A stretch of 64,000 bases of DNA from JAJFFW01 sp965263375 (GTDB taxonomy: Bacteria > Pseudomonadota > Alphaproteobacteria > Caulobacterales > Parvularculaceae): the NCBI GenBank assembly GCA_965263375.1, contig OZ253669.1, positions 2,294,001-2,358,000 of the forward strand. Direction: 5' to 3'. A program made the position numbers and the translations under genes. Below are positions 38,329 through 46,096 of the stretch, one piece after another. Positions within the stretch are counted from its first letter, which is position 1. Each line of letters starts with the position of its first letter. A model generated the notes under the pieces. It made no database searches, was not told the DNA's origin, and worked only from the letters and a program-made list of their open reading frames with translations.

Positions 38329-38700
38329 ATGGATGAATTGAATCAGAAATACGAACCAGTCATTGAGACCGATCAAATCGACGGGATTATTGCGGCCGCA
38401 GGTGTTGAAGGCGCGGACGAGATCATGACCGCCTTTTGGCAGTCGACAACAGATCTTGTAAAATCCATGCACGACGCACTGAGCACCAATGACGTGGAAA
38501 ACGCCAAAAAACTTGCGCACGCGCTCAAAGGCTCCTCATCAAATGTGGGTGCTAACGCGCTAAGCCGAATCACCCAGCAATTTGAAGCCTCTTGTAATGA
38601 TGGTGCAACAGATGACGCCAAATCAGTGCTAGACGCCATCGAAAATTGCGTAGATGAGACAAAGCTTGCTTATACTCGATATTTCGAGGCGGCGGCTTAA
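38329..38700 (+). CDS. Hpt domain phosphotransfer protein
   Basis: 123 residues from the ATG at 38329, preceded by GGGGAAAG; an in-frame ATG at 38260 has a poorer site. The helical bundle carries the phosphate-accepting His in AHALKGSSSNVGA (H64), the classic HPt motif, and a C-terminal helix ending in Ala. It should pass phosphate between hybrid kinases and response regulators. No kinase or regulator is adjacent, although two CheY proteins and CheA lie 6-10 kb away. Its partner is unknown. Confidence 0.85.
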   Translation: MDELNQKYEPVIETDQIDGIIAAAGVEGADEIMTAFWQSTTDLVKSMHDALSTNDVENAKKLAHALKGSSSNVGANALSRITQQFEASCNDGATDDAKSVLDAIENCVDETKLAYTRYFEAAA

Positions 38701-38734
38701 CGCTCATTTTACTTTTCTACAGATGCTAGCCGCG

Positions 38735-39886
38735 TTAGCTATCTAAGCTGCGGGCGATGAGTTCTTTCATAATCTCGTTCGTGCCGCCATAAATCTTTTG
38801 GATCCGAGCGTCAGCAAAGCTGTTTGCGATCGGATATTCCAGCATATAGCCGTAACCGCCAAATAGCTGAAGGCATTCATCAGCGATCTCATTTTGTTGT
38901 TGGCTCGCCCACCACTTCGCCATAGACGCGGTCGCTGCGTCCAATGTGCCTGCATCTAGCTTCACAACACATTCATTAACGAAAGCCCGCGTCACCTCAT
39001 AAGAGGTCTTGGCTTCAGCCAATTTAAAGCGGGTATTTTGAAAATCAAAAACACGCTTCCCAAAAGCCTTGCGCTCTTTAACGTATTGCAGTGTTTGCGA
39101 GATCATATAATCCATCGAACCAATGGCTGTGAGCGCAATGTTCAACCGTTCCCATGGCAATTGGTTCATCAATTGGTAAAAACCCTGCCCCTCATCTGTG
39201 CCAAGAAGGTTCGTTTGTGGAACCATCACATCGTCGAAAAAAAGCTCCGAGGTATCTTGCCCTTTAAGACCTAGTTTTTCGAGATTGCGTCCACGCTTGA
39301 AACCTTCAAGATCTTCGGTTTCAATCATTAGCAGCGAAACGCCTTTCGCGGTTTCGCTTGGGTCCGTTTTCACCACCAAACAAATCAAATTAGACAATTG
39401 CCCATTAGTGATGAATGTCTTTGCGCCATTAACGCGGTATTGATTGCCGTCTTTGACGGCTGTCGTCTTCACCGCCTGCAGATCTGAGCCAGCCCCCGGC
39501 TCCGTCATCGCGAGAGACGTCACAATCTCACCCGCCGCAATACCCGGCAGCCACCGCTGTTTTTGCTCTTCTGTGCCATAAGTCGCAATATAGTGGGTGA
39601 CAAAGGACTGAATGCCAAAACCCCATGCGCTATCGCCTGAGCGTCCATGTTCATAGGTGGTGACCGCGTCAAAACTGAGCGGCAAACCAGAACCGCCATA
39701 TTCTTCAGGAATACTCGCGCCTAATATCCCAGCCTCGCCCGCTTTACGCCATAACTCCTGATCGGCTGAGCCTTGTTTGCGCCAACGCTCCATATTAGGC
39801 GTAATTTCAGCGGCGACAAACTTCTGGACTGTGTCGGCGAACATGATGTGGTCATCAGTCATCCAGGCGGGATTTTCGTTGCTCAT
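38735..39886 (-). CDS. Acyl-CoA dehydrogenase (long-chain-like)
   Basis: 383 residues, the usual size. FAD-binding family motifs are LAMTEPGAGSDLQAVKTTA and the N-terminal GxxGxxxPEEYGGSG. The C-terminal IYGGTNEIMKELIAR has Gly where medium-chain enzymes carry the catalytic Glu. Instead the Glu of LPWERLNIA is placed as in long-chain/isovaleryl-type enzymes. It performs alpha,beta-dehydrogenation of acyl-CoA in beta-oxidation or branched amino-acid breakdown. AGGAAG precedes the ATG. No CoA-ligase or electron-transfer flavoprotein gene is beside it. Confidence 0.93.
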   Translation of the reverse strand: MSNENPAWMTDDHIMFADTVQKFVAAEITPNMERWRKQGSADQELWRKAGEAGILGASIPEEYGGSGLPLSFDAVTTYEHGRSGDSAWGFGIQSFVTHYIATYGTEEQKQRWLPGIAAGEIVTSLAMTEPGAGSDLQAVKTTAVKDGNQYRVNGAKTFITNGQLSNLICLVVKTDPSETAKGVSLLMIETEDLEGFKRGRNLEKLGLKGQDTSELFFDDVMVPQTNLLGTDEGQGFYQLMNQLPWERLNIALTAIGSMDYMISQTLQYVKERKAFGKRVFDFQNTRFKLAEAKTSYEVTRAFVNECVVKLDAGTLDAATASMAKWWASQQQNEIADECLQLFGGYGYMLEYPIANSFADARIQKIYGGTNEIMKELIARSLDS

Positions 39887-40373
39887 CTAAATCTTCCTAC
39901 AATCATTGCGAGTGGTCCTACGGGACGCCTTAGCGCCCTTACCTTGTGTAATCACAACAACGGATGGCTATATCCCGTCAATAACTATATGCAGTTGCAA
40001 GCCATATTCGCCGCCCAAAACAAAGGAAACAAACCGTGAACCTTCCTCACTTTCCGGGGCGCCGATCTCATTCCATAACCTTCCCCTAATTTCTTTAAAC
40101 AGAGTATTTACATAGTTGATATAAACTAAGATTTACCTTCTTGTTTATTTAGTTCATTAATACTCTTTTTACATATCATTATCGAATTAGGCAATTGCGA
40201 TAGGCCCCAACTTATCGCTTTTAATTAATATTTTACTCTAATCCTGCAACCTAGGGATTAAGGGGGAGCGGAGGCGCAGCTATTGCGTCGCCTCTTGTCA
40301 GTACTAAGAATAAAAAATTTAAGGCTTCGACGCAAAAAAACGTCACTGCTCGCGTAATCTTTGAGGCAAAAAA
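39887..40373. other. Gene-free upstream region of the chemoreceptor gene
   Basis: No gene. The part 40100-40250 is AT-rich and should hold the receptor promoter; no -35/-10 pair stood out. A hairpin with arms GAGGCG (40271-40276) and CGCCTC (40289-40294) lies about 80 bp before the start codon. Confidence 0.4.
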
Positions 40374-43352
40374 ATGAAAATTAAACATCGTCTGATGCTC
40401 ATTGTCGTCCTGCCGTTGCTGTGCTTAGCGCTTTTTTCAGCAACGAACCTTTCTAGCTCTTTACAAGAGCGCACTTTAGCGAACCGTGTCGTTGGCGGCA
40501 TTAAACACGCCTCAATCGCGAGCGAGCTAATTCATGAGCTGCAAAAAGAACGCGGCTCGTCCGCTGGCTATATTGGATCTGGCGGCAATGCTTTTGGCGA
40601 GCAGTTGCGCCAACACCGTCGCTCAGTTGACCAAGCGGCGCAAGAATATTTGCGCGTCAGTGACAACGTTAAAGAGCTGAATAAACAGCAAGCGTCACAA
40701 ATTGATAGCGCGCTCTCGCAATTAAGCTCAATTCGCTCTCAAGTTTCCAACCAGTCCACATCAATTGGAAACATGGCGCAATTCTACACCAACGCGATCA
40801 ATAATTTGATTATCGTTGCGGAAACAAATGTTTCCGGCGCCAATAAACAAGGCATCGCCAAACGCGCTCAAGCCTATATTGCCATTATGCGCGCGAAAGA
40901 AGCGGCGGGCCTAGAACGCGCGATGGGCGCTAACGGTTTTGGCGCAGGTAAATTTTCTGGCCCTGTCTATAAGAAGTTCACATCGCTTCAAGCAGCGCAA
41001 AATGTTCTTCTTCTTGAGGCTGAGCGTTACGCAGGAAGTGAAAACTCAAGGCTCGTCTATGATTTTTCAAACGGCATGTCGAGCAATGCGGTAAACTCTT
41101 TCCGTCAAAAGGCACAAGCAAGCGTTTTCAATGGCGAGGCGCTTGCCCCTAACCAAGGCGGGTCTTGGTTTAAAGCCTCAACAACGCGCATCGATGAAAT
41201 GAAATCGCTCGAAGATCGCTTAGCAAGCGATTTAAGCGGCGCAGCGACAGCACAAGCAGGCAACAGCAATGGCGCCTTTATCTTCACCCTCATCTTAAGC
41301 TTATTCACCGTTGCAGGTAGCTTAGGGTTTGCCTGGTATTCCTCACGCACAATCGCCACACCGATCGCTAGCCTTAACCGCTCAATGAGCATATTGTCAA
41401 AAGGCGATTATGAAGCCCATATAAAAGGCGCCAAACGTGCTGACGAAGTCGGCGACATGTCACGGTCTATGCTGAAATTCCGTGACAAATTGAAAGCGGC
41501 CCAAGACGTCAATGAAGTCGCCATCTATAAAAGCGCTGCGTTTGAAGGTTCAGCCAGCGCCATGATGATGATCGATCGGGACTTTAAGGTTCTGTATGTC
41601 AACAACGCAACCAACCAGTTGTTGCACGAGAAAAGAGCCATCTTCCGCGAGAAATGGCCGAACTTTAATTCGGACGAGATTGTCGGCTCTTGCATTGATA
41701 TCTTCCACAAGGACCCAGCACACCAACGTAAGATGTTGTCAGATCCGTCAATCCTTCCCTATAAAACGGACATCAATCTTGGTGATCTGAAAATCTCCCT
41801 CAACGTTAGCGGTATTTTTGATGCTGACGGCGAATATGTCGGTAATTTGTTGGAATGGGAAGATGTAACGGAAGAGCGCTTAAACGATGGCATCGTCGCC
41901 GTTATCCAAGACCACCAAGCAACGATCGAGTTCACGCTTGACGGCGATATTATGAATGCAAACGAAAACTTCCTAAAAACTGTTGGTTACAAACTTAGTG
42001 ATATTAAAGGCCAACACCATTCGATGTTTGTCAGCGCTGAATATCGTCGCAGCCACGAATATACAGAATTTTGGGAAGACCTAAGACGCGGCAAAATTAT
42101 GTCCGGCAAGTTCGAACGCTTTAACAGTGCTGGTGAATCTGTCTGGATCAACGCCTCTTATAACCCAATTAAAGACCACAGCGGCAAGCCGTTTAAGGTC
42201 ATCAAAATCGCGACCGATATTACGGAGCAAGAACTAAACCGGATTAAGCGCCGTGAAATGGAAGAAACCCGCGCTAAAGTGGTTGAAAGCTTGAGCATCG
42301 CCTTGAGAGATCTTTCAGAAGGCAACCTCACCAATTATCTTCGCACGCAGTTTTCCGAAGAGTATGAGGAAATCCGGGCGAACTATAACCTTGCTCTGGA
42401 CAAACTGTCAGATACCATTAACGGGGTTGTCGATAGTGCGGGCGGCATTCAAACAAGCTCAGCTGAAGTTACACAGGCAGCCGACGATCTTTCTCAACGT
42501 ACGGAAAACCAAGCCGCAACATTGGAAGAAACAGCCGCCGCCCTTGACGAGCTGACGGCTAGCGTTAAGTCCGCCGCGGATGGCGCAGACAAAGCAAATC
42601 GCGTCGTTACCGAAGCCCGCCAAAACGCGGAATCAAGCGGCGCTGTTGTTAAAGACGCTGTAACCGCGATGGGTGAAATTGAAAAATCGTCCTCTCAAAT
42701 CTCTCAGATTATTGGCGTGATTGATGATATCGCTTTCCAGACGAACCTTCTCGCGCTTAACGCGGGCGTCGAAGCGGCGCGCGCTGGTGATGCGGGCCGC
42801 GGCTTTGCGGTTGTCGCCTCTGAAGTTCGCGCCCTTGCGCAACGCTCATCAGATGCAGCGAAAGAAATTAAAGGGCTAATTTCAGCAAGTTCTGAGCAAG
42901 TAGAAAATGGCGTGGAGCTTGTGGGACAAGCAGGCACCGCGCTGGAGGAGATTGTCACCTCCGTCGCCGACATCAGCACGCTGGTTTCCGATATCGCAAC
43001 ATCATCCCAAGAACAATCAACGGGTATTAGCGAGATTAACACAGCGATCAATCAGATGGACCAAGGCACACAGCAAAATGCGGCCATGGTTGAAGAAACA
43101 ACGGCCGCCAGCCACTCGCTTGCAAACGAAGCAAGAGAATTGGTCACGATCGTCAGTCGCTTTAAAACCAATCAGTCATCTGATTTACTTAGCTCCCGGA
43201 AAGTACAATCTATTCCTGTAACGTCTTCTAAAAGCCAGACTGTGGCGCAACAACAAGACCGCGTCGCAGCCTTCGCCGCCAGCGGATCAGCAGCAGCCGT
43301 TGATCTAAACAACGCGCCGGCCGCTAGCGAAGACGACTGGGAAGAATTTTAA
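40374..43352 (+). CDS. Methyl-accepting chemotaxis protein with NIT and PAS domains
   Basis: 992 residues. TM1 is near 7-24; a periplasmic NIT-type sensor (about 30-295) carries the ELQKERGSSAGYIG signature of nitrate/nitrite-sensing domains; TM2 is near 303-322. Then follow HAMP (325-375), two PAS domains (about 385-500 and 510-620), a second HAMP-like segment and the signalling domain (690-930) with the conserved hairpin tip DDIAFQTNLLALNAGVEAAR. The last residues, DWEEF, resemble the NWETF pentapeptide that tethers CheR to E. coli receptors. GAGG precedes the ATG. It is divergent from the acyl-CoA dehydrogenase and has its own terminator; the che operon lies 1 kb on, so it is a probable input. 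Nitrate as ligand is only a family hint. Confidence 0.93.
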   Translation: MKIKHRLMLIVVLPLLCLALFSATNLSSSLQERTLANRVVGGIKHASIASELIHELQKERGSSAGYIGSGGNAFGEQLRQHRRSVDQAAQEYLRVSDNVKELNKQQASQIDSALSQLSSIRSQVSNQSTSIGNMAQFYTNAINNLIIVAETNVSGANKQGIAKRAQAYIAIMRAKEAAGLERAMGANGFGAGKFSGPVYKKFTSLQAAQNVLLLEAERYAGSENSRLVYDFSNGMSSNAVNSFRQKAQASVFNGEALAPNQGGSWFKASTTRIDEMKSLEDRLASDLSGAATAQAGNSNGAFIFTLILSLFTVAGSLGFAWYSSRTIATPIASLNRSMSILSKGDYEAHIKGAKRADEVGDMSRSMLKFRDKLKAAQDVNEVAIYKSAAFEGSASAMMMIDRDFKVLYVNNATNQLLHEKRAIFREKWPNFNSDEIVGSCIDIFHKDPAHQRKMLSDPSILPYKTDINLGDLKISLNVSGIFDADGEYVGNLLEWEDVTEERLNDGIVAVIQDHQATIEFTLDGDIMNANENFLKTVGYKLSDIKGQHHSMFVSAEYRRSHEYTEFWEDLRRGKIMSGKFERFNSAGESVWINASYNPIKDHSGKPFKVIKIATDITEQELNRIKRREMEETRAKVVESLSIALRDLSEGNLTNYLRTQFSEEYEEIRANYNLALDKLSDTINGVVDSAGGIQTSSAEVTQAADDLSQRTENQAATLEETAAALDELTASVKSAADGADKANRVVTEARQNAESSGAVVKDAVTAMGEIEKSSSQISQIIGVIDDIAFQTNLLALNAGVEAARAGDAGRGFAVVASEVRALAQRSSDAAKEIKGLISASSEQVENGVELVGQAGTALEEIVTSVADISTLVSDIATSSQEQSTGISEINTAINQMDQGTQQNAAMVEETTAASHSLANEARELVTIVSRFKTNQSSDLLSSRKVQSIPVTSSKSQTVAQQQDRVAAFAASGSAAAVDLNNAPAASEDDWEEF

Positions 43353-43391
43353 TCGGCTAAGGCGTTAATAAAAAAGCCTATGCTTTCCCTC

Positions 43392-43422
43392 CCCCGCTAT
43401 GTTCGCATAGCGGGGATTTTTT
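43392..43422 (+). terminator. Rho-independent terminator of the chemoreceptor gene
   Basis: A perfect 10-bp stem CCCCGCTATG (43392-43401) / CATAGCGGGG (43406-43415) with a TTCG tetraloop and T6 from 43417. It starts 40 bp after the receptor stop codon. Confidence 0.95.
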
Positions 43423-43554
43423 ATATCCAACCCACTTGCAACAACGCACCTGGGCCCAAGGCTCACTACCTTTTATCCCGAAGACCCATCCAAGCGGATG
43501 TTTGGAAATACGGCCCCATACCCCAACCGGTGGTGAAACATAGGCGGCTTGACC

Positions 43555-43587
43555 TATCCTTTTTGTCTATCCTTTTTGTCTATCCTT
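43555..43587. repeat. 13-bp tandem repeat, about 2.5 copies
   Basis: TATCCTTTTTGTC occurs at 43555-43567 and 43568-43580, and a third copy breaks off after TATCCTT at 43587. No coding role is visible. Confidence 0.8.
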
Positions 43588-43876
43588 GGACGCGACGGCT
43601 TATCATGTAAGCACGGGGCATATAAACAGGGATCAAGTAAACACGTCATGTAAACTAGCACAGCGCCATTCGGTCCGCACTCAAAGCGTTCCTCGCCACA
43701 AACATGGCATCAATAAAAACAATTCCAGAAAAAGATGAGGTTTAAACCACCAAGCTCAACGGCAACAGCTGGCTAAGGATAAGATATTCAAAAAACCACA
43801 ATCCCCTTTAGAAATAACGCCCATGGCATAAAGTCATTGACCTCCACCAAAGGTGGCGGTTTGAAACGCTTCGCTT

Positions 43877-43960
43877 GGGACCGCCAGAGGCGGTCTTTGG
43901 ATCTGGGACCGCCAGAGGCGGTCTTTGGACCTTGAACCGCCAGATGCGGTCTTTGGATCA
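43877..43960. repeat. Three tandem 28-bp repeats containing an inverted repeat
   Basis: Units at 43877-43904, 43905-43932 and 43933-43960. Each carries ACCGCC-AGA-GGCGGT (the third with one T for G) followed by CTTTGGA. Units 1 and 2 differ by two bases at the end; unit 3 by several. There are no spacers, so this is not a CRISPR array. Confidence 0.9.
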
Positions 43961-43977
43961 ACGAGCGTCTCAGTTCT

Positions 43978-44129
43978 CCTCCCCCGTTTCACGGGGGAGG
44001 TGTCGGCGAAGCCGGCGGAGGGGGCGAAACTGTGTCAAATTACTCAGGCCCATCATGATATCATAGACCGCATCCCCCCCTCCGATCCGCGCCTTCCGCG
44101 CGGATCACCTCCCCCGCAAGCGAGGGAGG
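43978..44129. repeat. Inverted pair of G-rich REP-like hairpins
   Basis: Left unit: 10-bp stem CCTCCCCCGT/ACGGGGGAGG (43978-44000), then GGAGGTG, a GGC-GAA-GCC hairpin and GGAGGGGG. Right unit is its inverse: CCCCCCTCCG, an 8-bp hairpin GATCCGCG/CGCGGATC (44084-44106), then ACCTCCCCCG inside a further stem to 44129. This is the layout of REP doublets found in many alphaproteobacterial genomes, normally spread by a RAYT transposase; none is present in this window. Confidence 0.75.
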
Positions 44130-44244
44130 AAAAACCGCCAACTGTAGATTTTAACAAGCTGATAACGCAGACAAACTGCGGTCTCCTACCTACAATGTAG
44201 AACGCGTCCAATCCTCCACCGAAGATGGAGGTGTTTGATTGAAT

Positions 44245-44277
44245 AAAAAAACGCCCGGGAGCTTTAGCTCTCAGGCG
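44245..44277 (-). terminator. Terminator at the end of the minus-strand che run
   Basis: On the minus strand CGCCTGAGAGC pairs imperfectly with GCTCCCGGGCG around TAAA and is followed by T7 (positions 44245-44251). It lies 33 bp after the stop of the last cheY. Confidence 0.85.
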
Positions 44278-44309
44278 GTAAAAAAGAAAATTGCGCTAAG
44301 TTGGAAATT

Positions 44310-44696
44310 CTAAAGCTTGCCGACCACCGCTTCGATGCACGCTTTCATAGATTGCGGTGTAAAAGGCTTTTTAAGGTAGTTATTGAGCCCTAATTTTTTA
44401 CCGCGATCGAGCACGCCGCTATCTTCAGAGCCAGTCACCAAAATAAAACCAATATTCTGGGTTGGCTTATGCTCACGCAAGGCCTTTAACAGCCCTAAAC
44501 CATCCATTCCCGGCATGTTATAGTCAGAAATCACAAGGTGGACAGGGTTTGCCGCGATGGTTTTCATCGCTGTCAAACCATCCTTACAGTAATTATAATG
44601 CTTAATGTGCATCTTATCCAAAGCTTGTGTAATCAAGCCGCGGCTGGTCGCCATATCATCCACGACCATTATTCTTATTTGATCCCTAAGCGCCAT
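44310..44696 (-). CDS. cheY: CheY-like response regulator (last gene of che run)
   Basis: 128 residues, a single receiver domain. The acidic pair is D13/D14 (VVDDMATSRG), the phosphorylated Asp is D58 (ISDYNMPGMDG), T88 follows (LVTGS) and the Lys is in YLKKPF. It has no output domain, so it acts as a chemotaxis messenger to the flagellar switch or as a phosphate sink. It differs clearly from the second CheY in the same run. It follows cheR after 55 bp and is followed by a terminator. Confidence 0.92.
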   Translation of the reverse strand: MALRDQIRIMVVDDMATSRGLITQALDKMHIKHYNYCKDGLTAMKTIAANPVHLVISDYNMPGMDGLGLLKALREHKPTQNIGFILVTGSEDSGVLDRGKKLGLNNYLKKPFTPQSMKACIEAVVGKL

Positions 44697-44751
44697 TTTC
44701 TTTATGCTCCTAAGCGATTTTAATCGCGTTCGTCTTGAATAACCAAAATCT

Positions 44752-45624
44752 TTACTGCGTTAAACGATATGTCGTGACGCCAACTGTTTCAAAAGATTTT
44801 TCCGCTGGTCCTGTTATCCGCTCTGAGTGCCCAATGAACATCCATGCTTTGGGGGCTAATACGGAAGCAAATTTCTCCCATAACGGCTCTTGTGTGGTTT
44901 GCTCAAAATAGATAACGACATTCCGGCAAAATATAGCGTCAAAGGGCCCTTTCACCGGCCACGGACGGATTAAGTTCAACTCTTTAAAAGAAATTATACT
45001 CCGTAGCTGAGGCGCCACCTGCCAAGTCTTGGTGGATTTATCTTGTTTGAAAAAGGTCCGTTTATGTTCAGCGGGTATGGCCTCTGCGACATTATCATTA
45101 TAAACGCCTGCGCGCGCTTGACTTAGCACATTGGAGTCTATGTCCGTCGCTAGAATTTTAATATCATAATTCGCCGCATCTGGCATTAAGGACAGTAACG
45201 TCATCGCAATCGAATATGGTTCTTGACCATTGGAACAGCCCGCGGACCATAACCGTACGCGCCGGCCTTCGCGCGCCTGTTCCATCAGCGGCGGCAAGAT
45301 TTCATTTTTCAATGTCTCAAAATGATGAGGCTCACGGAAAAAGTGAGTAACATTTGTCGTCAGAGCGGAAAGTAAATTTTGTCGCTCCTCCTTGCCGTCC
45401 TCTGTTTCAAGGAAGGCGCAATATGCTTTAAAACTTGATATCCCAAGCTTACGCAATCGTTTCGCAAGACGCGAATATACGAGCGGCCCTTTAGAATCAG
45501 CAAGGCTAATCCCCGCTTCATCAAGAAGCACTTTTGCTATAAAGCGAAAATCAGCATCCGTCATCTCATATTCACGAGAATCCTCAGCTGGCTGCTTCTG
45601 CGCATTATTGGTTCCAGACGCCAT
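44752..45624 (-). CDS. cheR: Chemotaxis protein methyltransferase CheR
   Basis: 290 residues: an N-terminal helical domain (about 20-95) and a SAM-dependent methyltransferase domain with LTTNVTHFFREPHHF, the SAM loop RLWSAGCSNGQEPYSIAM, ATDIDSNVLSQA and FDAIFCRNVVIYF. CheR methylates glutamates of chemoreceptors for adaptation. The nearby receptor's DWEEF tail is a possible docking peptide. The start codon follows the cheW stop with no gap, so coupled translation is likely. No cheB methylesterase is found in the run. Confidence 0.96.
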   Translation of the reverse strand: MASGTNNAQKQPAEDSREYEMTDADFRFIAKVLLDEAGISLADSKGPLVYSRLAKRLRKLGISSFKAYCAFLETEDGKEERQNLLSALTTNVTHFFREPHHFETLKNEILPPLMEQAREGRRVRLWSAGCSNGQEPYSIAMTLLSLMPDAANYDIKILATDIDSNVLSQARAGVYNDNVAEAIPAEHKRTFFKQDKSTKTWQVAPQLRSIISFKELNLIRPWPVKGPFDAIFCRNVVIYFEQTTQEPLWEKFASVLAPKAWMFIGHSERITGPAEKSFETVGVTTYRLTQ

Positions 45625-46092
45625 TTAAGCCGCCTCGCTCTTTCCTGGCGGCATAACATGCTTAAGGTCGATGAAGCGGATCATCCGGCCTTCAAGCGCG
45701 ATAACACCATCAACAAAGGTTTTCGCTTCTTCTGACCCGACTTCTGGGGTTGGCTGAAGCTGCTCATCATCGATGGTCAAAATATCAGAAACCGCATTGA
45801 CTAAAAAGCCAGCAATTTGATCTTCCATCTGTGCAATGATAATTACATGACGCGATGTTGGCTCTAATAGATCAAGCCCCAAGCGTGCAGCGAGATCGAC
45901 AATTGGCAACACCGAACCCCGCAAATTAATCACCCCTCGAATATACGATGGTGAGTGGGGCAATGGGGTCGCGGGCGTCCAGCCTCTGATTTCCCGAACA
46001 GTCATGATATCTACGCAGTATTCTTGATCGCCAATTCTAAATGCGATCAATTCGCGCGCGCCTGCCGTGTTGTGTTCATTATTTTCCGACAT
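45625..46092 (-). CDS. cheW: Chemotaxis adaptor CheW
   Basis: 155 residues, a single CheW domain (SH3-like pair) with ELIAFRIGDQEYCVDIMTVREI, the LPHSPSYIRGVINLRGSVLPIVDLAARLG core and GFLVNAVSDIL. CheW couples receptors to the CheA kinase. It lies between cheA (stop 4 bp before it) and cheR (immediately after), which matches the order of many alphaproteobacterial che operons. Confidence 0.96.
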   Translation of the reverse strand: MSENNEHNTAGARELIAFRIGDQEYCVDIMTVREIRGWTPATPLPHSPSYIRGVINLRGSVLPIVDLAARLGLDLLEPTSRHVIIIAQMEDQIAGFLVNAVSDILTIDDEQLQPTPEVGSEEAKTFVDGVIALEGRMIRFIDLKHVMPPGKSEAA

Positions 46093-46096
46093 AGTT

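Larger units (their letters stand above)
43841..44231. repeat. Hairpin-rich REP-like intergenic block
   Basis: The block is framed by two similar hairpins in direct orientation: CCTCCACC-AAA-GGTGGCGG beginning at 43841 and CCTCCACCGAAGATGGAGG beginning at 44213. Between them lie three tandem 28-bp units and an inverted pair of G-rich hairpins (listed separately). Everything between the chemoreceptor terminator (43422) and this block is gene-free apart from the 13-bp repeat; open frames here are by-products of the repeats. Confidence 0.75.

Noticed and set aside
43877..43960. Possible CRISPR array
   Set aside because: The 28-bp units are contiguous without spacers and contain an internal palindrome; no cas gene is near.
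43875..44200. Open frames in the repeat block
   Set aside because: They are made of the 28-bp repeats and hairpins, with no ribosome site.
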